Shown piece by piece: positions 1 through 5,721 of a DNA stretch of 64,000 bases. This DNA is from Streptomyces hundungensis. Lineage in GTDB: Bacteria > Actinomycetota > Actinomycetes > Streptomycetales > Streptomycetaceae. Position numbers and translations under genes: made by a program. How positions within the stretch are numbered: the first letter of the stretch is position 1; every line of letters begins with the position of its first letter. The stretch is from assembly GCF_003627815.1 (NCBI RefSeq), contig NZ_CP032698.1, positions 5,022,001 through 5,086,000 of the forward strand. Direction: 5' to 3'. Under the pieces are notes generated by a model. The model saw only the letters and a program-made list of their open reading frames with translations. It was not told where the DNA came from and ran no database searches.

Positions 1-647
1 GTCGGAATCCACGCCGCGACCAGCCACGCCACCAACTGCCGGAACGTGGACTCATCCATGTTCAACAGGGCGTGCAGCTTGGCCAAGCCGTCCCCGTCTA
101 GTACCGGGGTGGGCATCGGGGCCATGGCTCCGGAGCGTCGGAACAGGGCGGGGGAGCGGGCGACCACGTGCCAGCCGTTGCCCCCGGAGATGGTGACGGC
201 CCGGCCGTCGGCGGTTCCGAGATCGAGGACGATTCGGCCGGCGGGGTCGCCCCCGACCCGCAGATGCACCGGCACCGGGTCGTTGTCTTCTGCGATCCCT
301 TCGAGGACGGTCATCGCGTCCGCGAGTGCGGACTGGGAGGCCACGTCGCCTTTGAAGGTGTCGGCGTAGAGCCGGGCGAGCCGCTGGCGCAGGCCTGCCC
401 GGCCGCGCAGCGGGAGAGCGAGGTTCGGTCCGTCGATGGCGACCGCGTAGGGGCGGCCGTCGCTCGACATGGCGAACGTGTAGCGCTCCCGTGCCAGGGC
501 GACCAGCCGCACGGCGGCCGACGGCTTCTTGCCCCCACCGTCGCCGCCCGGCGCGGGGCTCGGCGTGGTGGCGCCCAGAGAGTTCACGGCGGTGCCGTTG
601 ACGGGGCGGGTATGCCCGTTCGCGGGCTTGGTCGTGGGCGTGGTCAT
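1..647 (-). CDS. ATPase-like protein of mobile elements, N-terminal part (cut by window edge)
   Basis: The reading frame starts at an ATG whose first base is 647 and stays open to the window edge, so about 215 residues are visible. The visible part has a Thr/Pro/Gly-rich leader (about residues 1-45), then a compact domain that begins near AVRLVALARERYTFAM and contains LPLRGRAGLRQRLGRLYAD and DLGTADGRAVTISGGNGWHV. This resembles the N-terminal region of actinobacterial phage and integrative-element proteins annotated as ATP-binding, which carry a Walker-type ATPase further downstream. That part lies off the window, so the ATPase assignment is inference from family memory. The start overlaps the HNH stop by ATGA, and the same order in the sigma-like gene makes one three-gene operon. 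A good Shine-Dalgarno (GGAGG) precedes the ATG. Confidence 0.5.
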   Translation of the reverse strand, partial: MTTPTTKPANGHTRPVNGTAVNSLGATTPSPAPGGDGGGKKPSAAVRLVALARERYTFAMSSDGRPYAVAIDGPNLALPLRGRAGLRQRLARLYADTFKGDVASQSALADAMTVLEGIAEDNDPVPVHLRVGGDPAGRIVLDLGTADGRAVTISGGNGWHVVARSPALFRRSGAMAPMPTPVLDGDGLAKLHALLNMDESTFRQLVAWLVAAWIP

Positions 648-1330
648 GCCGCCTCCTTCAGGGCCGCGCACGGCTCGATCGGGCGGCGTGCGCACAGGCG
701 GGTACGGGTCGACTGGACGACTCGATCGAGAGGCTCGCAGTGCTGGTGAGCACCCGACCGTTCACGATGAACGCCCGACTGTTCACGGTGAACGCCCGAC
801 TGTTCACGGTGTTCACGAGGGTGTTCATCCGACTGTTCACGGGTCGGGTCGGCCGACTGCCGGGCGTGAGCGAGCCGGGCCAGCAACAGCCAGTCGACCC
901 GATCGAAGACGCTGGTAGTCGAGTCGCTGAACACCGTGAACGCGTCCGTGAACGGCGGGGTGTTCACGGACGGGCGGGAGCCGACCAGTCGGGGTGTGAC
1001 GAGGGTCGTCACACAGGTCAGAGCCTCGCGGTCGGCGGCAGCGAGTCGAGTCGGGGGTTGCGTCGGGTCGGTCGACCAGAGCAGCAACAGGGCGAGCGAG
1101 AGCGGGAGCCGGTCGGCCTTGCGGGTGTTGCACGGTCGGCAGGCCAACACCAGGTTGCGGGCCGACCAGGTGCGCAACAGGGAGAGCGGGGCGACGTGAT
1201 CGAGAGTGGCCTCCCGCAGACTCGCGAACGAGCGACGACAGTACGTACACCGCATCCCGTCGCGAGCCGCGAGCTGCGCCTTACGACCTCGTCGGCGTGC
1301 GGAGTTCAGGCGGGTTCCCTGACGAGTCAC
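644..1330 (-). CDS. HNH endonuclease
   Basis: A nicking or double-strand DNA endonuclease of the HNH family, about 228 residues. The fold signature is clear: CTYCRRSF supplies the first CxxC zinc pair, LDHVAPL holds the catalytic-type His, and NLVLACRPCNTRKAD supplies the Asn and the second CxxC. I chose the GTG at 1330 because it overlaps the stop of the sigma-like gene (GTGA) and lies just before VTRQGTRLNSARRRGR; an ATG at 1381 would extend the protein back into the sigma gene. HNH enzymes like this are common in phages and integrative elements. The C-terminal third is low complexity, with repeated VHREQSG-like units encoded by a repeated palindromic DNA motif (760-967), so it may be constrained at DNA level rather than protein level. 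Confidence 0.8.
   Translation of the reverse strand: MTRQGTRLNSARRRGRKAQLAARDGMRCTYCRRSFASLREATLDHVAPLSLLRTWSARNLVLACRPCNTRKADRLPLSLALLLLWSTDPTQPPTRLAAADREALTCVTTLVTPRLVGSRPSVNTPPFTDAFTVFSDSTTSVFDRVDWLLLARLAHARQSADPTREQSDEHPREHREQSGVHREQSGVHRERSGAHQHCEPLDRVVQSTRTRLCARRPIEPCAALKEAA
760..967. repeat. GTTCAC/GTGAAC iteron-like cluster inside the HNH gene
   Basis: About nine copies of GTTCAC or its complement lie in 208 bases. The copies at 760, 781 and 802 are spaced 21 bases apart and belong to a repeat with core CCCGACTGTTCACGGTGAAC. The copies at 811, 823 (one mismatch) and 835 are spaced 12 bases apart. Further copies lie at 936, 948 and 962. The unit at 781-793 is a perfect 13-base palindrome around a central G. 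Regular helical spacing suggests a protein-binding array. Confidence 0.7.
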
Positions 1331-2238
1331 GCCGCCACCGCCATGTCTGAGGCGGTCAGGGCTCGCAGCGCGGACGCGCACGCACCCAGCACGGGCAGGA
1401 CCCGGTAGCGCGGTACATCCAGGCGCCGGGCCACGTCCGTGATGTTCAGCCCCTGGCCCACGTGCAGCAGCAGGGCCCGGCGGCTCACCTCATCCATCCG
1501 CAGCAGGGCCGCGCGCTGAGCGGCGCTCATCCGTGCCAGCTCCTCGCGCTCCCACCGGGGAAGCGACTCCTCCGCCACCGGGTCCGCCGACAACTCGGGG
1601 TTGTCGATCTGGATCAGCAGTAGGGCCGTTTCCACGAGCCGGTTGGCCGTCGGGTAGCTGCATCCCATGTGTTCGGCCAGCCGCCGCATGGGCATGTCTT
1701 CCAGACGCAGCAGCAGGGCCGAGCGCTCGCGCTCCGGAAGCCTGGCCATCATGGCGTCCAGGTAGGCGGGCAGCGTCGTACGCGCGCACCCGCTCGGCAG
1801 CACGGGGCACAGCACGTTGCAGGTCACCGGGTCCGTCCAGTCCACGGGCTTCTCCGAGGTGGACCCACGGCGGAAGTACTGGTGAACCTCCGTCTTGACC
1901 CGTCCGAACAGGAAGATCCGGCGCTCATCCTCGCTTAGGTTCTCGGCCGCCATAAGCGGCTTGGTGGTCTCCCTGGCCACGGCCACCCATACGTCCTGCG
2001 TGAGGTCTTCGGCCAGTTCACGCGCCTTGGCGCCGCTCATCCCGCAGTTCATCAGCTTGCGAGCCGTGTAGCTCTCCAGACGGCTCCCGCCCCATTCGGC
2101 GTACAGCTCAGCCAGCCGCTCCGACTGCTTGGGCGTGAGAGCGATGATCTCGCCCCGCTCAAGCTTCCGCCCACCGGGACCATTGCCCCCGGACGTGATC
2201 CGCTCGGCCCTACGTTCCTGCGTGGTTCCAGGCATCAT
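1327..2238 (-). CDS. Sigma-70-like (ECF-type) factor with two C-terminal helix-turn-helix regions
   Basis: A 303-residue sigma-like protein expected to direct RNA polymerase to specific promoters. Residues about 75-135 look like sigma region 2 (LAEDLTQDVWVAVARE, then GRVKTEVHQYFRR). Residues about 165-210 look like region 4 (LPERERSALLLRLEDMPMRR, ending in the recognition-helix region CSYPTANRLVETA). A second region-4-like helix-turn-helix follows at about 255-295 (RRALLLHVGQGLNITDVARR), which is unusual. It is first gene of the minus-strand operon sigma-HNH-ATPase and is divergent from a GntR regulator. The SD-like AAGGGG lies in a small hairpin (2245-2257), so translation may be structure-sensitive. 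It could be a phage-type activator rather than a true sigma factor. Confidence 0.65.
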   Translation of the reverse strand: MMPGTTQERRAERITSGGNGPGGRKLERGEIIALTPKQSERLAELYAEWGGSRLESYTARKLMNCGMSGAKARELAEDLTQDVWVAVARETTKPLMAAENLSEDERRIFLFGRVKTEVHQYFRRGSTSEKPVDWTDPVTCNVLCPVLPSGCARTTLPAYLDAMMARLPERERSALLLRLEDMPMRRLAEHMGCSYPTANRLVETALLLIQIDNPELSADPVAEESLPRWEREELARMSAAQRAALLRMDEVSRRALLLHVGQGLNITDVARRLDVPRYRVLPVLGACASALRALTASDMAVAA

Positions 2239-2370
2239 GGAGATACCCCTTCGGGGTCAGGGGAGCGGCTGCTTGCTTGGCGGTAGGAAGCCGCTCCCTG
2301 CTCAGCGAGCCCTGGCTTTGGTCAGGGCTTTCGTGCTGATTGCCACCGCGAGAGCGGCGACCATCTATAA

Positions 2371-2440
2371 ACTAGTCTGCACTAGTCTGCGCTAGTTGGC
2401 AAGGCTTGCGGAGTAGCGTGCGCTAGTTCGTTCTAGTGGG
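2371..2440. promoter_or_regulatory. CTAG-repeat operator region between the sigma-like and GntR genes
   Basis: Two adjacent copies of ACTAGTCTGC (2371-2380, 2381-2390) are followed by GCTAGTTGGC (2391-2400), CGCTAGTTCG (2421-2430) and TTCTAGTGGG (2431-2440). CTAG is rare in high-GC Streptomyces DNA, so five copies in 70 bases are distinctive. The site covers the divergent promoter space and fits the operator of the neighbouring GntR protein (inference). TACTCT at 2441-2446 could be a -10 that would give a nearly leaderless GntR mRNA starting near 2453; there is no clear SD before that ATG. Confidence 0.6.
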
Positions 2441-2452
2441 TACTCTCAGGGC

Positions 2453-2788
2453 ATGACTGTCACAGCGGGCCCGAAGACCAAAGCCGCCCAAGTCGCTGAC
2501 GCTCTGCGTGAGGACATCAAGAGAATGAAGCCGGGTGACCGACTGCCCACGCAGCAAGACTTGGTAGAACGCTTCGGCTTCGCTGGCCAGACCATCCAGA
2601 ACGGACTGGCGGTGTTGCGTGCCGAAGGGCTGATCGAGTCGGCGGGGAACCTCGGCAACTTCGTCACGGGCGGCGAAGTGAGGGAAAACGTGCGCGACGA
2701 CGACATCAAGGAAATCCGCTCCCAGATTCAGGCGTTGGCTGAACGAGTCGCAGCGCTGGAGTCGCGCTCCGAATCAGGTGGTGCGTGA
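2453..2788 (+). CDS. GntR-family regulator with C-terminal coiled coil
   Basis: A 111-residue DNA-binding protein. Residues about 10-72 form a GntR winged helix: KAAQVADALREDIKRMKPGD, RLPTQQDLVERFGFAGQTI and LRAEGLIESAGNLGNFVTGG. There is no ligand-binding FCD or UTRA domain; instead residues about 80-105 (IKEIRSQIQALAERVAALES) make a short coiled coil, probably for dimerisation. This small architecture is typical of regulators in actinobacterial integrative elements and plasmids (KorSA/Pra-like), which repress excision or transfer genes. It lies divergent from the sigma-like operon across a CTAG-repeat operator, which it probably binds. Confidence 0.75.
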   Translation: MTVTAGPKTKAAQVADALREDIKRMKPGDRLPTQQDLVERFGFAGQTIQNGLAVLRAEGLIESAGNLGNFVTGGEVRENVRDDDIKEIRSQIQALAERVAALESRSESGGA

Positions 2789-2889
2789 TCTGTATCCACC
2801 ATGGAGCGAACGGAACGTGTGGGGTAGGTGACGGGCCGGGGTCGACTTCGACGCAGGCGGGGACACCACCGGCGTCCCCCTGCTGTCCC

Positions 2890-2918
2890 CTTGCCTGTCC
2901 CCGGGGGTAACAGGCAAG
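2890..2918 (+). promoter_or_regulatory. Inverted repeat upstream of the XRE/TPR regulator
   Basis: CTTGCCTGT (2890-2898) and ACAGGCAAG (2910-2918) form a perfect 9-base inverted repeat 29 bases before the regulator start at 2948. It is either an operator or a leader hairpin. No other gene-like feature is seen in 2789-2947. Confidence 0.5.
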
Positions 2919-2947
2919 ACTCGCAGTAGGCACTCGAAGGAGGGCAC

Positions 2948-4195
2948 ATGGTCGACGACAGGCCCGCATGGGCACGGCGCATGGCTGCTGAGCGGGCGGC
3001 GCGCGACTGGTCGCAGCGTGATGCGGTGAAGGCGCTTCGGGCGCATGCTCCTACCGAGTTGCCAGGTGAAGAGAGCATGATCCGGCAGTGGAAGCGCTGG
3101 GAGGCTGGAGCCTTCCCGAACGACTTCTATCAGCCCATCATCGCGGCCACGTTCGGCACCGTGACACACGCACTCTTCCCGGCGCCCAGTCGGCGGGATG
3201 GTAACGGGGAGATCTTGGCTGCGAGCGGTATGGAGACGCTGGAAATCGTCAGCCGCCTCAACCGTTCCGATGTGAATGACGCGACGCTTGACGCTCTGCG
3301 GATCACGGCCGATCGGCTCTGCTCCGAGTATCCGTTCATGCCGAGCGCTCAGCTACTGATCGAGGGGCGCCAGTGGCTGCGGCGTGTCGTTGAGCTGCAC
3401 TCGAAGAGCCTCACGCTGGCTCAGCATCGCGAAGTGCTCGCCTTGTCGGGTTGGTTGGCGCTCTTGGTCGGCTGTGTCGAGTACGACTCTGGCGACCGCC
3501 ACGCCGCAGATGCGACTCGAAGGGCCGCCCTTTCCATCGCGACCGAAGCCGAAAATGCCGAAGTTGCCGGGTGGGCGCACGAGATGAGGGCCTGGTTCGC
3601 GCTGACGACCGGTGACTATCGCGGTGTCATTTCGGCGGCACAGGCGGGAACCGAAGTGGCCGGCAACCACGGCGTGGCGGTTCAGCTCGCTGGCCAGGAA
3701 GCCAAAGCCTGGGCCCGGCTTGGCGACCGTCGGCAGGTCGAGGTGTCGCTGGACAGGGGGCGTCGGCTTCTCGAAGGGATGCCCCACCCTGAGAACCTGG
3801 ACAACCATTTCGTGGTTGACCCTGCGAAGTTCGACTTCTACTCCATGGACTGCTACCGACTGGTCGGTGAGGACAAGCTCGCGCGAAACCTCGCTGAGGA
3901 AGTGCTCCGCGCGGGTACGGACTTCGACGGTACCGAGCGGTCCCCGATGCGCAATGCCGAGGCGCGCGTCACGTTGGGCGTGACAGCCGCGCGTGAGGGC
4001 GACCTGGATCAGGCACTCATCATGGGGGAGCGGGCGCTTCAGGGTGATCGGCAATCCGTTCCGTCTCTGCTAATGACCAGCCGCGAACTCGCTGCTGAAG
4101 TCAGGAAGCGGTACAACGCCGAGCCCGCCGCACAGGACTACTTGGCCCACCTGCGGGCCCTGGGGGAGGAGAAGCCCGGCTTCCTGCCCCGCTAG
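2948..4195 (+). CDS. XRE-type helix-turn-helix regulator with TPR-like sensor region
   Basis: A 415-residue regulator. Residues about 8-70 (RRMAAERAARDWSQRDAVKA, then IRQWKRWEAGAFPNDFYQPI) match the helix-turn-helix of Streptomyces XRE-type proteins. The remaining about 300 residues are all alpha-helical, with tetratricopeptide-like repeats such as HEMRAWFALTTGDYRGVISA and RNAEARVTLGVTAAREGDLD. TPR regulators of this type often respond to peptides or proteins. A strong SD (GAAGGAGG) lies 6 bases before the ATG, which fixes the start. A stem-loop at 4249-4277 ends the unit. It probably controls the adjacent mobile module. GC content is slightly lower than in the core genes to the right, consistent with acquisition. 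Confidence 0.75.
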   Translation: MVDDRPAWARRMAAERAARDWSQRDAVKALRAHAPTELPGEESMIRQWKRWEAGAFPNDFYQPIIAATFGTVTHALFPAPSRRDGNGEILAASGMETLEIVSRLNRSDVNDATLDALRITADRLCSEYPFMPSAQLLIEGRQWLRRVVELHSKSLTLAQHREVLALSGWLALLVGCVEYDSGDRHAADATRRAALSIATEAENAEVAGWAHEMRAWFALTTGDYRGVISAAQAGTEVAGNHGVAVQLAGQEAKAWARLGDRRQVEVSLDRGRRLLEGMPHPENLDNHFVVDPAKFDFYSMDCYRLVGEDKLARNLAEEVLRAGTDFDGTERSPMRNAEARVTLGVTAAREGDLDQALIMGERALQGDRQSVPSLLMTSRELAAEVRKRYNAEPAAQDYLAHLRALGEEKPGFLPR

Positions 4196-4248
4196 TCGCT
4201 GTAAGTGACAGCGTCTTTCGCTCCCTAGCGGCGACGCCGTACCCTCTT

Positions 4249-4277
4249 GAGCCCGGTTCACCCATGAAACCGGGCTC
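4249..4277 (+). terminator. Stem-loop after the XRE/TPR regulator
   Basis: GAGCCCGGTT (4249-4258) pairs perfectly with AACCGGGCTC (4268-4277) across a 9-base loop. There is no T-run, as is usual for Streptomyces terminators. Confidence 0.7.
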
Positions 4278-4341
4278 CAGCTCTAGGGCTTGCTAGGTGC
4301 TATTCGCCTGATCAAGGGGCGAATGGAGTGCTAGCGGGGTT

Positions 4342-4375
4342 GCTAGACCTAGCGACTCGTGATGCTAGACCTAGC
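4342..4375. repeat. Two direct copies of GCTAGACCTAGC
   Basis: Identical 12-base near-palindromes at 4342-4353 and 4364-4375, 22 bases apart (two helical turns). They share CTAG with the operator cluster at 2371-2440, so the same regulator may bind both ends of the module. Confidence 0.65.
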
Positions 4376-4524
4376 AGCGGTCGGCTCGCCTTTACTGGCT
4401 ACGCAGAGCGATAGAAGGAGCGGCCTTGGCCGCACGACCTTTGGCAGCTCACTGCGTTCGCGCGCGATGGCGCCGGGAGATCCTGCGGACCGTCGCGCTC
4501 TCATGCTGGTCCCGGTGGACACGC

Positions 4525-4569
4525 CGAAGAGACCACCCACCCCGGCGGCGCGGGAGGGTGGTCTCTTCG
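4525..4569. terminator. Strong terminator-like hairpin
   Basis: CGAAGAGACCACCC (4525-4538) pairs perfectly with GGGTGGTCTCTTCG (4556-4569) across a GC-rich 17-base loop. No gene obviously reads into it, so an unannotated transcript such as a small RNA is possible. Confidence 0.55.
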
Positions 4570-4585
4570 CTCTCATAGAGGCTTC

Positions 4586-4762
4586 AGCGTCCGCACCCCC
4601 TCCCCCTCTAAGAGCCGCGTTGACCTGCGCGAAGGCGCTCTTAGTAACGGAGGGTGTGCGGACGCTGCGGACGCTAGCGGACGCTAAACATTCTGTTTAG
4701 CGTCCGCACTTAAAGCGCAGGTCAGAGGGGGTGCGTGGTGCGGCGCGGACCCTGCGGACGCT
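4586..4762. repeat. Nested palindrome with GCGGACGCT iterons (origin-like)
   Basis: Three inverted repeats nest inside one another: CGCACCCCCTC (4592-4602) with GAGGGGGTGCG (4725-4735), TGACCTGCGC (4621-4630) with GCGCAGGTCA (4715-4724), and GCGGACGCTAAACA (4677-4690) with its perfect complement (4694-4707) around a 3-base loop. GCGGACGCT also occurs directly at 4658, 4667, 4677 and 4754, and inverted at 4586. The centre is AT-rich for this genome (CTAAACATTCTGTTTAG). This fits a replication-initiator or relaxase site, but no initiator gene is in the window. Confidence 0.6.
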
Positions 4763-4925
4763 ATCTTCCATCAACTCTCTAGGACGAGCAGAGGGGAGGC
4801 CTTCCAAGGGGCAGCGTCGCGGAACGGATAGCTGTCTGCTCTCCTCCTGAAAAGCCCTGGGGAGCCACGCAGGGGGCGTCTGTCGGGGCCGCCGTCTTCC
4901 CCTTGGAAGGCCGTCAGCAACAGCA

Positions 4926-4954
4926 AGAGGAGCACGGGCGCGGCGTGCTCCTCT
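4926..4954. terminator. Terminator-like hairpin
   Basis: AGAGGAGCACG (4926-4936) pairs perfectly with CGTGCTCCTCT (4944-4954) across a 7-base loop. It follows closely on the 14-base inverted repeat ending at 4912. Confidence 0.5.
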
Positions 4955-5091
4955 GGATTGCTTCCTTGGCGTCGCACACGGCCGTGGTCGCCCCTGTGGT
5001 CCGCGCCTCGCCCTTGTCGCCTGTCGCCTGTCTCACGACGAGTGCGCTTGGCAGCTTGTCGCGAGGGCGAAAGAGGGCCCTGACCTGGGAG

Positions 5092-5134
5092 GCGACAAGC
5101 GACAAGACAAGCGACAAGACAAGCGACAAGACAA
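5092..5134. repeat. 12-base tandem repeat GCGACAAGACAA
   Basis: Three perfect 12-base units at 5099-5110, 5111-5122 and 5123-5134 follow a partial unit at 5092. TGTCGC, the complement of the core, is repeated at about 5016-5060. Any peptide from this repeat would be an Asp-Lys-Thr-Ser repeat with no SD, so a DNA role is more likely. Confidence 0.65.
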
Positions 5135-5235
5135 GGCGGACGACAAGCCAGCGCTGCCGCTGCGACAGACGAGACGAGCCCCCGCCTGGGTGCTCCTCTT
5201 GCCTGGACCGGTGCTCACGCCTGTTCGCACCGCCG

Positions 5236-5354
5236 CTACTGCCTAGTGGCTAGTGGCAACCCGGGGGAGGGGCCGTGCAGGGTCATGAGGAGCGCCTTCA
5301 CCAGGGCTTTGGGCAGTAGGCGCTAGCCAGTAGGCACTAGCCACTAGGCAGTAG
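5236..5354. repeat. 20-base perfect inverted repeat enclosing 14-base direct repeats
   Basis: CTACTGCCTAGTGGCTAGTG (5236-5255) is repeated in perfect inverse orientation at 5335-5354. Directly before and into the second arm lie two adjacent 14-base repeats, CAGTAGGCGCTAGC (5314-5327) and CAGTAGGCACTAGC (5328-5341). The layout of arm sites flanking a spacer is like integrase or partition sites; which it is cannot be told from sequence alone. Confidence 0.65.
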
Positions 5355-5419
5355 AACGGCAATCCAGGGGGGCAGCCCGGTCTGGCCGGCGCACCGGCCA
5401 GACCCCTCACTGGGGCGCG

Positions 5420-5528
5420 CTACTGGGTAGTGGGGTCCCCAGTAGAAACGCCCTGACAGGGCCCATGAGCGGGCTAGTGGGGTGTCCTACTGGGTAGTGG
5501 GGCGACACCCCACTACCCAGTAGCCCGC
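5420..5528. repeat. Three copies of a 16-base motif forming mutually exclusive hairpins
   Basis: CTACTGGGTAGTGGGG occurs at 5420-5435 and 5487-5502, and inverted at 5508-5523. The last two form a perfect 16-base stem with a 5-base loop (CGACA). A competing stem pairs GTGGGGTGTC (5477-5486) with GACACCCCAC (5504-5513). An outer 8-base stem joins GCGGGCTA (5469-5476) to TAGCCCGC (5521-5528). Mutually exclusive stems recall attenuators, or a folded single-strand origin. Confidence 0.65.
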
Positions 5529-5721
5529 CGTCAGAGCATTCGCCACGAGGGGCTGCGGCGCCTGAGAGTCGCCCGCCCGAAGGGCGGTCCTTCTTGCTCT
5601 TCGCCAGAGGCCAGCTGGGCCGCCTGTGGGCCGCCCGAGGGGGGCCGGTGACGACTACTGACGACAGGTAACGACGGGGCGGCATCGCCATCAGCGACAC
5701 CGCCCCTGCCCAAGTTCCCAG

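Larger units (their letters stand above)
4196..5721. other. 1.5-kb non-coding region dense in palindromes and iterons
   Basis: I see no convincing protein gene here: possible frames lack Shine-Dalgarno sites and recognisable motifs. The DNA instead carries an unusual density of structure, listed as separate entries: terminator-like hairpins, GCTAGACCTAGC direct repeats (4342-4353, 4364-4375), a nested palindrome with GCGGACGCT iterons (4586-4762), a 14-base inverted repeat GGCCTTCCAAGGGG (4798-4811 with 4899-4912), a 12-base tandem repeat (5099-5134), a 20-base inverted repeat (5236-5354), and alternative hairpins (5420-5528). From 5530 to 5721 only a 7-base stem GGGGCGG/CCGCCCC (about 5676-5708), possibly the pmt terminator, is evident. 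The region could be an origin, transfer locus, small-RNA cluster or element boundary. Confidence 0.7.

Noticed and set aside
760..967. Considered as a CRISPR array
   Set aside because: The repeats are short, overlapping palindromes with 12- or 21-base periods and no spacers; no cas genes are near.
5092..5134. Possible coding repeat (SDKT repeats)
   Set aside because: Frames through it lack a ribosome-binding site and continue into other repeats; a DNA-level repeat explains it better.
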